Counted from the stretch's first letter, positions 35,422-43,858 are shown. The stretch is 52,507 nucleotides of DNA from Bacteroidota bacterium (GCA_013289475.1 JABCZW010000014.1:1-52507), one strand, 5' to 3'. Numbers and translations are program-made. Notes: generated by a model from the letters alone, not told the origin.

Positions 35422-37824
35422 TTGAATATAAAATACCTTTCATTCTTATTGCTATTCTTACCTGTTTCACTTGAAGCTCAAACAAATGGAACCTTGAAAG
35501 GGTCTGTAAGTGATTCTTCCAGTAGAGAGAGAATCATCGGAGCTACCGTTTATGATATTAATGATATATCGAATGGCATTACAAGTGATATGCATGGTAA
35601 TTATGAATTGCATTTAAGCTTGGGAAGACATGTGATAGCTTGCTCCGTTCTCGGTATGAACGCAGATACGATAATTGTTCATATTGATTCATCTTCAAGT
35701 ACAGAATATAATTTTACACTACACTCTGAAAGCACCCAAATGCAAACCCTCGTAATATCTGCTGGAAGATATGAGCAGAAGCTCCAGGATATTACGGTTT
35801 CAATGGATGTTCTAAAACCAGAACTCATCGAGAATAGTAATTCCACCAATATGACGCAAGTATTGGATCAGGCACCTGGATTGAATATTCTTGACGGGGA
35901 GCCACAAATCAGGGGAGGGAGCGGATTTGATTTTGGGGTCGGAAGCAGGGTCGCTATTTTGATAGATGGCCTACCGGCTTTGCCTGGGGATGGAGGCAGA
36001 ATTGATTGGGATCTGTTTCCGCTTGAAAATGTAGAACAGATTGAAATTATTAAAGGGGCCTCCTCAGTAACCTATGGCTCATCGGCACTGAGTGGCAGCA
36101 TTAATATCCGTACTGCGTATCCTACTGATACACCTTACACTTCGGTATCCATGTATACAGGATTATATAGTTCTCCTCCCATCGCAGGTTCACAATGGTG
36201 GACAGGGCCAGCCAACTTTTCCGGAACAAGTTTTTTACATACTGAGAAAATAGGCCAGTTTGACTTGGTGCTTGGAGGGATGGTTCTTTATGACCATGGT
36301 TATATAGGCCCACCAGAATATCAACCTTTGTTAGGGACGCTTAATGGAGCGCCGATAAGTGCCAATTCAATGGATGAGAAAACAGGACGGTTTAACTTTG
36401 GGCTGCGCTACCACCCTAAAAAACTTCCTCGATTGCATTTTGGCCTCAACGGAGACTTTGGTGAAACAACTAATGTGTTATCCCTGATATGGTCAAATGA
36501 TACTTCAGGGTTATACAGGGCATATCCTAATACGGTCATACTTCAGGACCAAAGGATGTTTTATCTCGACCCTTCCATAAGCTATATCTCAGGTAGCGGT
36601 TTTGAACAAAGTTTACGAGGGCGTTTCTACTATACAGATAATGTTGAAACGAATAATCCTTCAAATATCGGTACAGTAACCTATGTCGAGTATCAATGTA
36701 CCAAAAGATTTTATGCATTAGGTGGTTTAAATGTCACGGCAGGTTTAGTAATGAACCAAACGTATTCACATACGGATTCCGTCGATTACTTGGGAGTATT
36801 GTTGCCGGCATCTACCAACCAATTGCAAAACTACGCAGGCTATGCCCAGCTTGATAAAAAATTCTGGAACGTACTAAATCTGTCTGCCGGGTTTAGGGAT
36901 GAGAATTTTATAATCAACAATGGAAAAACAACCTCTCATCCGGTTTTCCGATCGGGAATGAGTTTGAAACTTTCTCGGGGTACATTTTTAAGGTGCTCCT
37001 ACGGACAGGGGTATCGCTTTCCTTCACTTTCCGAAAAATATCTTACCTCCCAGTTCAGTGATCTCAGTATTTTCTCTAATCCAAATTTACAGCCTGAAAC
37101 AAGCTGGAATGTCGAAATTGGAATTAAACAAGGATTTAAGATCGGAAACTTTATGGGCTTTTTGGATGCTGCCGGATTTTGGCAGCAATACCAAAATACG
37201 ATAGAGCTGACCTATGGCGCCTGGAATAAATACCTTAATGAATTTGGCACATATAGTTATTCCGATGGGTTCCAATACCTGAATACAGGGCCAACACGGG
37301 TAAGAGGAGTGGATATATCATTGGCAGGGGAAGGAAAAATCTCTAAGGATTTCAGAATAGACATATTGGGTGGTTATACCTACACCCAGCCTCAGGCTCT
37401 TAATCCGTCTTTAGTTTATGCAACTGACAGTGCGCATACTAAAATGTCCTATGAATCCACCAGTTCAAATACTGCAAATAATATCCTTAAGTACCGTTTT
37501 CAGAACATTGCCAAACTCAATTTTGATTTAAAATACAAGAAATATTCCATTGGAGGAGGCTGGACCTATTACAGCTTTATGCAGAATATCGATGAAATAT
37601 TCTACACGTTTGCTTCCCTTGCAAGTTATGGAATTGCACAGTATAGAGAAACTCATGACAAAGGCATAAATGTATTCGATGCCCACATTGGAGAACAGGC
37701 GACAAAACATTTGAAAATAGCTTTTGTAGTCAATAATCTATTTAATTTAAGTTATTCCCTGAGGCCACTCAAGGTGGAGCCGCCACGTACTTTTGCTATA
37801 AGGCTTACGTATTCCATAGGTTAG
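35422..37824 (+). CDS. TonB-dependent receptor with carboxypeptidase-like N-terminal domain
   Basis: The 800-residue protein starts at a TTG; an unusually good Shine-Dalgarno AGGAG (35411-35415) lies six bases upstream. After a signal peptide (LSFLLLFLPVSLEAQ) come a carboxypeptidase-regulatory-like domain (residues 25-105), a TonB plug (LDQAPGLNILDGEPQIRGGS, then VEQIEIIKGASSVTYGSSAL) and a 22-strand-type barrel ending in FAIRLTYSIG. It is not a SusC pair, as no SusD gene is next to it. The ligand is unknown, with metal chelates, vitamins or glycans as possibilities. The upstream PCMD-like protein may be a surface accessory. Confidence 0.92.
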   Translation: MNIKYLSFLLLFLPVSLEAQTNGTLKGSVSDSSSRERIIGATVYDINDISNGITSDMHGNYELHLSLGRHVIACSVLGMNADTIIVHIDSSSSTEYNFTLHSESTQMQTLVISAGRYEQKLQDITVSMDVLKPELIENSNSTNMTQVLDQAPGLNILDGEPQIRGGSGFDFGVGSRVAILIDGLPALPGDGGRIDWDLFPLENVEQIEIIKGASSVTYGSSALSGSINIRTAYPTDTPYTSVSMYTGLYSSPPIAGSQWWTGPANFSGTSFLHTEKIGQFDLVLGGMVLYDHGYIGPPEYQPLLGTLNGAPISANSMDEKTGRFNFGLRYHPKKLPRLHFGLNGDFGETTNVLSLIWSNDTSGLYRAYPNTVILQDQRMFYLDPSISYISGSGFEQSLRGRFYYTDNVETNNPSNIGTVTYVEYQCTKRFYALGGLNVTAGLVMNQTYSHTDSVDYLGVLLPASTNQLQNYAGYAQLDKKFWNVLNLSAGFRDENFIINNGKTTSHPVFRSGMSLKLSRGTFLRCSYGQGYRFPSLSEKYLTSQFSDLSIFSNPNLQPETSWNVEIGIKQGFKIGNFMGFLDAAGFWQQYQNTIELTYGAWNKYLNEFGTYSYSDGFQYLNTGPTRVRGVDISLAGEGKISKDFRIDILGGYTYTQPQALNPSLVYATDSAHTKMSYESTSSNTANNILKYRFQNIAKLNFDLKYKKYSIGGGWTYYSFMQNIDEIFYTFASLASYGIAQYRETHDKGINVFDAHIGEQATKHLKIAFVVNNLFNLSYSLRPLKVEPPRTFAIRLTYSIG

Positions 37825-37883
37825 AATTCCTTTATAAAAAGACAGACATAGTTGATTAAATAAACCTTAAAACAAAAACAAAA

Positions 37884-38477
37884 ATGGAACAGAACAGACA
37901 CAATACAGCACTTCTTGTAATGGATATGCAAGCCGGAATACTTCCTCTGCTTACCAATGCTGCCCCTGGATTTATTGGCAGTGTTGCCAAAGCAATAGCC
38001 AACGCCCGTGCCAAAAAAATACTTGTTATATATGTGGTGGTAGGTTTCAGAAATGGGGCCCCCGAAGTGAGTATGAATAACAAAAGCTTTTCTGCCTTTA
38101 AGGAAAGGCTTGCAAAGCTTAATATGGATGATTTTATGAAGGCTGAGGCAAGCATAGCGCCACAGGTAGGCGATGTTACCGTTACCAAGCGTCGTGTAAG
38201 TGCATTTACAGGTAGCGATCTGGAAGTGGTATTGAGGGCACATGGTATACAGCATATAATATTAACTGGTGTTGCTACCAGCGGAGTAGTATTATCTACC
38301 CTTCGCGAAGCAGCCGATAAAGATTACCGTATAACTGTATTAACCGACGGCTGTGCCGACGTAGACAAGGAAGTACATACTGTATTGACCACAAAAGTAT
38401 TCCCACACCAGGCGGAGGTGATTACGATTGAAGAGTGGAGTAAAATATCAAACCAGGTGTTTTCTTATGTAAAATAA
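37884..38477 (+). CDS. Isochorismatase-fold hydrolase lacking the usual nucleophilic cysteine
   Basis: This 197-residue isochorismatase-superfamily protein has Asp14 (ALLVMDMQAG) and Lys102 (VTKRRVSAF), but valine at position 135 in LTGVATSGVVLSTLREAADK where cysteine hydrolases have Cys. Isochorismatases themselves lack this cysteine (they carry Gly), and related members with Val are known to me, so the protein may act on a vinyl ether or be non-hydrolytic. It follows the receptor gene by 59 bases on the same strand. Its substrate is unknown. Confidence 0.85.
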   Translation: MEQNRHNTALLVMDMQAGILPLLTNAAPGFIGSVAKAIANARAKKILVIYVVVGFRNGAPEVSMNNKSFSAFKERLAKLNMDDFMKAEASIAPQVGDVTVTKRRVSAFTGSDLEVVLRAHGIQHIILTGVATSGVVLSTLREAADKDYRITVLTDGCADVDKEVHTVLTTKVFPHQAEVITIEEWSKISNQVFSYVK

Positions 38478-38483
38478 AGCTGT

Positions 38484-38783
38484 ATGAAACTAAAACTCAC
38501 CGCAAACCAGGAAATAACACTGATTGAATTATTCAGGAATGCAAAAAGTTTATTGCAAAATGTTCCTGTTACTATTAAAATACAAAATATAACAGGCGAT
38601 CTGTACCTGAGAGCAGGTGATGTTTTAGGCGAGGTTAATGATAATGAGCTTGGTAAAACGGATAAAATAGAAAATATACTTATCAGCGAGTATTCCTTTT
38701 CGAGTGAGAATGGCTGTGTGGCTGAATATACGGTGTGGCAGTCAGGCAAAAAGATTCCTATTAGCTTTTCATCGCTGCAATAA
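38484..38783 (+). CDS. Small hypothetical protein
   Basis: I do not recognise this 99-residue protein. It begins MKLKLTANQEITLIELF and has no signal peptide, membrane segment or obvious motif. It starts six bases after the hydrolase stop and is on the same strand, so it is probably translated with it. Its last 15 bases overlap the end of the convergent TetR gene. Confidence 0.6.
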   Translation: MKLKLTANQEITLIELFRNAKSLLQNVPVTIKIQNITGDLYLRAGDVLGEVNDNELGKTDKIENILISEYSFSSENGCVAEYTVWQSGKKIPISFSSLQ

Positions 38784-39398
38784 TGCCGGGAATAAATTAG
38801 ATTTCATATATTTTTCAATCAACCTGTAGCCTTTTATGTTTACAATTCCATGCATGAAATGGTAAAGTATAACTAATTGGATTCGTATTATATCTTGCCG
38901 TGTATTGGGGAATATTTCCGGGTTCCAGTTCAGTTCTATCTGTTCAATACTTAAGCGTGACAGGATGTCAATGTCTATATCTTTACGGTAAATGCCTTGC
39001 ATGATACCTCTCTTTAGGTTATCAGACGTATAATGTATAAGAATAGTACGTTTGAATTTCTGATATTCCGACCAGGCTTTGGGATGAAACTTTTTTAATT
39101 CTAACAGTAGGCGGGCATTCATTATGTCCGACAAGTCTTTCAGATGGTGCATATTCAGTATGATTTCTTCAATGGCATCTTTCGATTTCTGCCTGTAAGT
39201 TTCAATATCATACACTATTTTATTCCTGTGAACGAGTAATAACTCTTGCACAATATCATCCTTAGCAGAATAGTTTTCATAAATGGTGCGTTTCGACATG
39301 CCGAGATGTTTTGCAATATCATCCATAGTGATACTTTTCACGCCGTACCGAAAAAATAGTTCTTCCGCAGCTTTTAATATCTGATGTGTTACATTCAT
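38769..39398 (-). CDS. TetR-family transcriptional regulator
   Basis: This 209-residue protein has the TetR helix-turn-helix near the N terminus: FFRYGVKSITMDDIAKHLGM then SKRTIYENYSAKDDIVQELL (residues 15-55). The remaining helical part is the ligand-sensing domain. TetR regulators in such places usually repress efflux or catabolic genes. It follows the HxlR gene on the same strand with a nine-base gap, so the two regulators form a small operon. Confidence 0.92.
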   Translation of the reverse strand: MNVTHQILKAAEELFFRYGVKSITMDDIAKHLGMSKRTIYENYSAKDDIVQELLLVHRNKIVYDIETYRQKSKDAIEEIILNMHHLKDLSDIMNARLLLELKKFHPKAWSEYQKFKRTILIHYTSDNLKRGIMQGIYRKDIDIDILSRLSIEQIELNWNPEIFPNTRQDIIRIQLVILYHFMHGIVNIKGYRLIEKYMKSNLFPALLQR

Positions 39399-39407
39399 TG
39401 CCTCGAA

Positions 39408-39770
39408 CTAATTTGCATGCTTAGATTCCTGGAATGCCCTGTTATGGTATTGCAATCTCCATGCACGTAATTCGTCTATTACTCTGGAAAGTGATTTACT
39501 ATAGGGGGTCAATGAATATTCGACCGCGGCAGGAACCGTATCATTATAGACTGTTCTCTTTACCAGTTGGTTCGCCTCCATATCCTTCAGCTCTATCGAA
39601 AGCATCCTGGGGGTAATGCCACGTAGTTCGTTTTTCATTTCCTTGAACCTCTTGTTTCCGGAGGAGAGTATTGCGATAATAGGTATCCTCCATTTGCCGT
39701 GAAGGATTTCAATGGCCTCTTTTACAGGTAGAAGGTTCTTCGGTAAAGGGTAGTTTTTATTTGTTTCCAT
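39408..39770 (-). CDS. HxlR-family transcriptional regulator
   Basis: This 120-residue winged-helix protein matches HxlR: LHGKWRIPIIAILSSGNKRF, FKEMKNELRGITPRMLSIEL, then YSLTPYSKSLSRVIDELRAW. Members respond to aldehydes, quinones or drug-like stress. It is transcribed away from the second MarR gene, and the 80-base divergent spacer contains the MarR-type box, so it may be part of the same circuit. Confidence 0.93.
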   Translation of the reverse strand: METNKNYPLPKNLLPVKEAIEILHGKWRIPIIAILSSGNKRFKEMKNELRGITPRMLSIELKDMEANQLVKRTVYNDTVPAAVEYSLTPYSKSLSRVIDELRAWRLQYHNRAFQESKHAN

Positions 39771-39798
39771 AAAGTTAATTATTTTTATAGTTAAAATA

Positions 39799-39828
39799 TA
39801 TAACAGTTAACAAATATAACTATATTTG
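39799..39828 (+). promoter_or_regulatory. MarR-type box and -7 promoter of the second MarR gene
   Basis: Identical over 30 bases to 34346-34375. AGTTAAC lies at 39805-39811 and the -7 box TATATTTG at 39821-39828, 22 bases before the ATG at 39851. A TATAGTT half (39786-39792) and its complement AACTATA (39818-39824) flank the box. Confidence 0.65.
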
Positions 39829-39850
39829 TACAATTAAAATTACTTTCCCT

Positions 39851-40318
39851 ATGAAAGAAAGAGAACACCGCCTGGGACGTCAGTTTGGAGTACTGACTAA
39901 ACTATACTTTGGAGTTATTAATAAAAGACTCGAAAAGCTTGATATTGACAGGGCATTTTTTGTGTTGATCACGATAAACGAAAGCAATGCCAACTGTACC
40001 CAGCAATACATTGCTGACACTTTGCAAGTGGATAAAGTCTCAATGGTAAAAACACTTGATTACCTCTCTGAAATGGGGTATACCATAAGGCAGCGAAATA
40101 AAACTGACAGGAGGAAAATCAATGTCCGCCTGACGGCCAAAGCAAAGAAAAAGATGAAGCTGATCTATGATACGCTTGAGGAAACATACAAGGACACAAC
40201 CTCGGGTTTAACGAAGGAGCAAAAGGAGGAGTTCTTTGATACTATGGAAATAATGGTCCGTAATTTAAACAGGATGCCTTCAAAGAAAATAACCTTAAGG
40301 GTAAAAAGTGCGAAATAA
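39851..40318 (+). CDS. MarR-family transcriptional regulator (copy 2)
   Basis: This 155-residue paralogue of the regulator at 33679 has the winged-helix stretch CTQQYIADTLQVDKVSMVKT, then LDYLSEMGYTIRQRNKTDRR. The EmrB-like pump gene follows 47 bases downstream with no separate promoter visible, so this MarR and the pump form an autoregulated operon. Its divergent neighbour is the HxlR regulator. Confidence 0.93.
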   Translation: MKEREHRLGRQFGVLTKLYFGVINKRLEKLDIDRAFFVLITINESNANCTQQYIADTLQVDKVSMVKTLDYLSEMGYTIRQRNKTDRRKINVRLTAKAKKKMKLIYDTLEETYKDTTSGLTKEQKEEFFDTMEIMVRNLNRMPSKKITLRVKSAK

Positions 40319-40365
40319 TTTTATGTGGGAGAGTGCTAAGTGATTTTATAAGTTGAATATTCAGT

Positions 40366-41937
40366 ATGGCTAAAATGTCTATTGCTCAGTGGATTATAGT
40401 GTTTGCAGTTGTTTCAGCCGCATTGCTACAGACAATTGATACATCTATAGTAAATGTAACGCTTACCCAGATGATGGGAAACCTTGGCGCAACACTGGAA
40501 GATATAAGCTGGGTTGTCACCGGCTATGCGGCCGCTAACGTAGTAATGATTGCACTTTCAGGATGGCTAAGCGCTAAATTGGGCCGTAAAAACTATTTCA
40601 CCGCTTCCATTATCCTGTTTACAGTAGCTTCCGTCTTTTGTGGAACATCTACTACGGTAACACAACTTATTATATTCAGGGTAATACAAGGAATAGGCGG
40701 AGGCGGGCTAATGTCCACGGCGCAATCCATTCTGATGCAAACCTTTCCACGTGAAGAGGCCGGTACCGCAACCGCTATTTTTGGAATGGGAGTTATTATA
40801 GGCCCGACTATAGGCCCTACACTCGGTGGCTATATTACCGATCATTTATCATGGCACTGGGTATTTTTTATAAATATCCCTGTAGGTATACTTGCCGCAG
40901 TTTTATCCTTTCTATACATTGAAGACCATGATGAAACTACTAAAGTAGGCAGGATGGATTGGTTTGCACTAGCTTTGCTGGTATCTTCAATAGCGTCTTT
41001 ACAGATAGTTCTTGAGACTGGCCAGAGAGACGACTGGTTTAATTCACACTTCATTACTACTCTTACTATAATTGCAGTTCTTTCCGGCATAATTTTTATA
41101 TGGAAGCAATTGACAGTGGAGCATCCTTTGTTGGATTTAAAGTTATTGAAACATTATAGGTTTGCTGTTGGGTCTTTTTTTGGGTTTGCGCAAGGGTTTG
41201 GCCTTTATGCATCTGCATTCGTTGTTCCTGTTTTTTGCCAGAACCTGCTTGGCTATACAGCGCAGCAAACTGGCATGTTGCTTTTACCGGGGAGTGTCGC
41301 CACAGCCATTGCCATGCCGCTGGTGGGAAGAATAATGAAGAGTGGAAAAATACGCCCTGTACTTTTAGCTGCTATCGGGCTCAGTATGTTTATTTTATTT
41401 GTATTGATGCTCTCCGGGATGACATTATCCACGGGCGCCGGTGATTTCTTTTTGCCTTTAATAATACGCGGGGTCGGTATGGGATTGCTTTTTGTTCCTA
41501 TGACAACAATAACCTTATATGATCTTAAAAGTATTGATATGCCTCAGGGAGCTGCATTTTCAAATATGTTAAGGCAATTGGGCGGTTCAGTCGGGATTGC
41601 AGTGATGACTACTTTCATAACTGTCCGTTCTGTGTTTCATATTCGCAGGTTATCGGACCACGTAACTATGTACTCGCAAGCAACAATTGAACGTATGAAT
41701 ACTTTTGTAAAGCTTTTTATGTCAAAAGGAGATTCATACTCCACTGCACATACAAAAGCGATTGCAGCAATCCAGGGAACAGTTACTAAACAGGGAATAG
41801 TATTGACCTATAATGATGTTTTCCTTGTAGTAGGAGCATTTTTTCTGTTGTGTTTGCCTTTGCTTCTCCTCTTTGTCACTAAAAAGAAACGTGATGTTGA
41901 AAAAGAACATGAAATCGAATTACATTTTGCCGAATAA
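40366..41937 (+). CDS. DHA2-family MFS multidrug efflux pump (EmrB-like)
   Basis: This 523-residue protein has about 14 membrane helices typical of drug:H+ antiporter family 2. Features are ALLQTIDTSIVNVTLTQMMG in helix 1, WLSAKLGRKNYFTAS in loop 2-3, RVIQGIGGGGLMSTAQSILM, and motif C IGPTIGPTLGGYITDHLSWH. It exports drugs or lipophilic compounds, most likely through the EmrA-like adaptor and TolC encoded 7.9 kb upstream, since no other adaptor is next to it. Its end overlaps the start codon of a spurious longer small-protein frame. Confidence 0.95.
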   Translation: MAKMSIAQWIIVFAVVSAALLQTIDTSIVNVTLTQMMGNLGATLEDISWVVTGYAAANVVMIALSGWLSAKLGRKNYFTASIILFTVASVFCGTSTTVTQLIIFRVIQGIGGGGLMSTAQSILMQTFPREEAGTATAIFGMGVIIGPTIGPTLGGYITDHLSWHWVFFINIPVGILAAVLSFLYIEDHDETTKVGRMDWFALALLVSSIASLQIVLETGQRDDWFNSHFITTLTIIAVLSGIIFIWKQLTVEHPLLDLKLLKHYRFAVGSFFGFAQGFGLYASAFVVPVFCQNLLGYTAQQTGMLLLPGSVATAIAMPLVGRIMKSGKIRPVLLAAIGLSMFILFVLMLSGMTLSTGAGDFFLPLIIRGVGMGLLFVPMTTITLYDLKSIDMPQGAAFSNMLRQLGGSVGIAVMTTFITVRSVFHIRRLSDHVTMYSQATIERMNTFVKLFMSKGDSYSTAHTKAIAAIQGTVTKQGIVLTYNDVFLVVGAFFLLCLPLLLLFVTKKKRDVEKEHEIELHFAE

Positions 41938-41987
41938 TGAACTTAATAACGTGGATAATTTTCAATTTAATTCTAAATATAAAAACC

Positions 41988-42155
41988 ATGAAGAATCTAC
42001 TGTACATCATTGCAGGAATATGTGTTATTATATGGATTGCCTGGGCTTTTGGTCTTATTAACTATGGTGTAGGTGTCGTATCAATTGCCTTTTTGCTCGT
42101 AATTGTAATTATAACTATTGTCAGAATTCTCAATGATAAGAATAAACAAGAATAA
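41988..42155 (+). CDS. Small lmo0937-like membrane protein
   Basis: The 55-residue protein has two hydrophobic helices, MKNLLYIIAGICVIIWIAWA and VSIAFLLVIVIITIVRIL, as in the lmo0937 (DUF5670) family of small, stress-associated membrane proteins. The start at 41988 is chosen because homologues begin MKNLLYIIA; a longer frame from 41937 overlaps the pump stop. Function is not established. Confidence 0.75.
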   Translation: MKNLLYIIAGICVIIWIAWAFGLINYGVGVVSIAFLLVIVIITIVRILNDKNKQE

Positions 42156-42178
42156 ATTAAATAAACCCCAAACAAATC

Positions 42179-42775
42179 ATGAAAGACACAATCAACAAAC
42201 AAGCAGAAATACTGAAAAAGAGCATCGACAGTGTTTCTAAAAACTCTAAAGAGAGTATTAAGACGTTAATCGAATCAAATACAAAGCACTTTGATTCAGC
42301 GGTAGAGAGCAATAAGAAAACTTTCGATTCTATTAGTAAGTTATTGTATGAAAAAGAAATAGATCCTTCTATTATCAGCGCATTCAAGGCTATATTTGGA
42401 AAGGGATTCAAACTTTCGGAAGACGTCATTGACTCTATTATTGATTCGCATACCGAACGTATTGACCTGTCCATAGACTTCACGGCCAAGTTCATGGAGC
42501 TTGTTAAGAGTGAAGACCTGAATACAAAAGAAGGAGTGAATGGACTCATTGAACTGGTGAAAGAAAACTTCAACCAATCGACCGGACTTTCTATGCGCAA
42601 CATGGAAAAATTTGTTTCGATCTATAATGAACATCTTAACCTGGCACTGAATTTCAATAAGAAGTTTGCCGATAATATCAACTCTCAGATTGAATCTATG
42701 TTCAGATTGCAAAAGAGAAATTTCAATACTTTCTTTTCACTGGATTCTGTAACAAACTGGTGGAAGGTGGAATAA
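42179..42775 (+). CDS. Phasin-like helical protein
   Basis: This 198-residue protein is almost entirely helical, rich in Lys, Ser, Asn and Glu, with heptad-like spacing (SKNSKESIKTLIESNTKHFD and later MRNMEKFVSIYNEHLNLALN). It has no signal peptide or membrane segment. It resembles granule-associated phasins or other amphipathic coat proteins, but the family is not certain. It follows the small membrane protein by 23 bases and precedes HU genes. Confidence 0.6.
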   Translation: MKDTINKQAEILKKSIDSVSKNSKESIKTLIESNTKHFDSAVESNKKTFDSISKLLYEKEIDPSIISAFKAIFGKGFKLSEDVIDSIIDSHTERIDLSIDFTAKFMELVKSEDLNTKEGVNGLIELVKENFNQSTGLSMRNMEKFVSIYNEHLNLALNFNKKFADNINSQIESMFRLQKRNFNTFFSLDSVTNWWKVE

Positions 42776-42806
42776 ATATCTTTATATTCCTTAAAGCATT
42801 ATACCT

Positions 42807-43046
42807 ATGGACATTACTTGCATTCATTTAATAACCAACACTACCAAGATTATAAAGCAAACCGCTGAGGGGCAACAATCCAATTTCCTTTGTTCTTTAA
42901 AGAGGATAAGCAGAGACGATTCAAAAATAATTAACGATGCATACCAGAAACAAACTCAGATGAGTGTTGCCGGATATACCTGTTACTATCATAATAATAA
43001 GATTGTCAAGTATACTGATTGCCCAAAACATGAGGAAATAAAATAA
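42807..43046 (+). CDS. Small hypothetical protein
   Basis: A 79-residue frame starting MDITCIHLITNTTK, with four cysteines (residues 5, 28, 59 and 72) and no recognised domain. It is on the same strand as its neighbours and fills the gap between the phasin-like and HU genes, which is the main support. Function unknown. Confidence 0.45.
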   Translation: MDITCIHLITNTTKIIKQTAEGQQSNFLCSLKRISRDDSKIINDAYQKQTQMSVAGYTCYYHNNKIVKYTDCPKHEEIK

Positions 43047-43051
43047 TATTC

Positions 43052-43059
43052 TACTTTTG
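43052..43059 (+). promoter_or_regulatory. Candidate -7 promoter box for the first HU gene
   Basis: TACTTTTG, 27 bases ahead of the ATG at 43087. It covers an upstream in-frame start candidate at 43057, supporting translation from 43087. Confidence 0.5.
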
Positions 43060-43086
43060 GTATATCACAGTAAAATACAATCAATT

Positions 43087-43368
43087 ATGATAAAGGCAGA
43101 AATAATCAAGGAAATTGCAAAGAAAACCGGTATTGAAAGAGCCGTGGTTGAAGCTACTATCGAAGCATTTATGGTTGCAGTTAAAGAACACGTTTCAAAT
43201 AATGAAACAGTTTCATTGAGGGGCTTCGGTAATTTTATTGTCAAGAAAAGGGCAGCTAAGATTGCCAGGAATATTTCAAAGAATACAGCAATATCATTGC
43301 CGGCCCATTACATACCTGCATTTAAGCCATCCAAAAAGTTTAAAGATAAAGTGAAGAAAATGGTTTAA
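43087..43368 (+). CDS. HU/IHF-family DNA-binding protein (divergent)
   Basis: This 93-residue HU-fold protein begins IKAEIIKEIAKKTGIERAVV and has the core VSLRGFGNFIVKKRAAKIAR. The DNA-binding arm usually reading RNPQTG is replaced by RNISKNTAISLPAHYIPAFK, so DNA contacts may differ from standard HU. It is followed 76 bases later by a second, more canonical HU gene; the two are paralogues. Confidence 0.9.
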   Translation: MIKAEIIKEIAKKTGIERAVVEATIEAFMVAVKEHVSNNETVSLRGFGNFIVKKRAAKIARNISKNTAISLPAHYIPAFKPSKKFKDKVKKMV

Positions 43369-43444
43369 ATAGCAGGAGGGTATTGGTTATTTAATGGCTT
43401 TAGCCTACATTGCGTACCAGTATTAATCTCTAAACCAAATCAAA

Positions 43445-43717
43445 ATGAACAAAGCAGAACTTGTAGAAGCAATCGCAAAGGAAACCAAACTGTCAAAAGT
43501 TGATTCAACCAAAGCCCTTGATGCATTTGTAAACCAAACAACCAAGGCTCTTAAAGCCGGTCATCATGTAGCATTAATCGGTTTCGGTACTTTCAAAGTT
43601 GCTAAACGTGCAGCACGTAATGGAAGGAATCCTCAGACTGGTAAAGCAATTAAGATTGCTGCCAAGAAGGTTGCGAAATTTAAAGCTGGAGCTTCATTAG
43701 CTAAGTCAGTTAAGTAA
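43445..43717 (+). CDS. HU-family DNA-binding protein
   Basis: This 90-residue protein has the full HU pattern: NKAELVEAIAKETKLSKVDS, VALIGFGTFKVAKRAARNGR and the arm NPQTGKAIKIAAKKV. It bends and compacts DNA as a dimer. The message ends at a clear rho-independent terminator 24 bases downstream. A decayed copy of its 3' end is found at 47722-47787. Confidence 0.95.
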   Translation: MNKAELVEAIAKETKLSKVDSTKALDAFVNQTTKALKAGHHVALIGFGTFKVAKRAARNGRNPQTGKAIKIAAKKVAKFKAGASLAKSVK

Positions 43718-43740
43718 GTATTCTGCTTCAGAGACAAAGA

Positions 43741-43769
43741 AGCCCTGCATAATGTGGGGCTTTTTTTTT
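43741..43769 (+). terminator. Rho-independent terminator of the HU gene
   Basis: AGCCCTGC and GTGGGGCT form an eight-base stem (with G-T pairing) around ATAAT, followed by a run of T. It lies 24 bases after the HU stop. The same stem design recurs at 47807-47835. Confidence 0.8.
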
Positions 43770-43850
43770 ATATCATCTAAATATGAAAACCTTTGTCTTA
43801 ATTTAAATAGGCTGTTATTAAAGTATTTTGACCTCCGCTATTCTTTTTCA

Positions 43851-43858
43851 TATCTTTG
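43851..43858 (+). promoter_or_regulatory. Promoter of the SBBP-repeat T9SS gene
   Basis: The -7 box TATCTTTG lies 52 bases before the ATG at 43911. A TTTG at 43827-43830 provides a -33 element with 20 bases between them, the expected spacing in Bacteroidota. Confidence 0.6.

Noticed and set aside
34144..39798. Possible mobile element between the two MarR genes
   Set aside because: No transposase, integrase, terminal inverted repeats or target-site duplication could be found; the 30-base identity is better explained as a copied operator-promoter.
41937..41987. N-terminal extension of the small membrane protein overlapping the pump stop
   Set aside because: Homologues begin MKNLLYIIA at 41988; the extension is not family-like.
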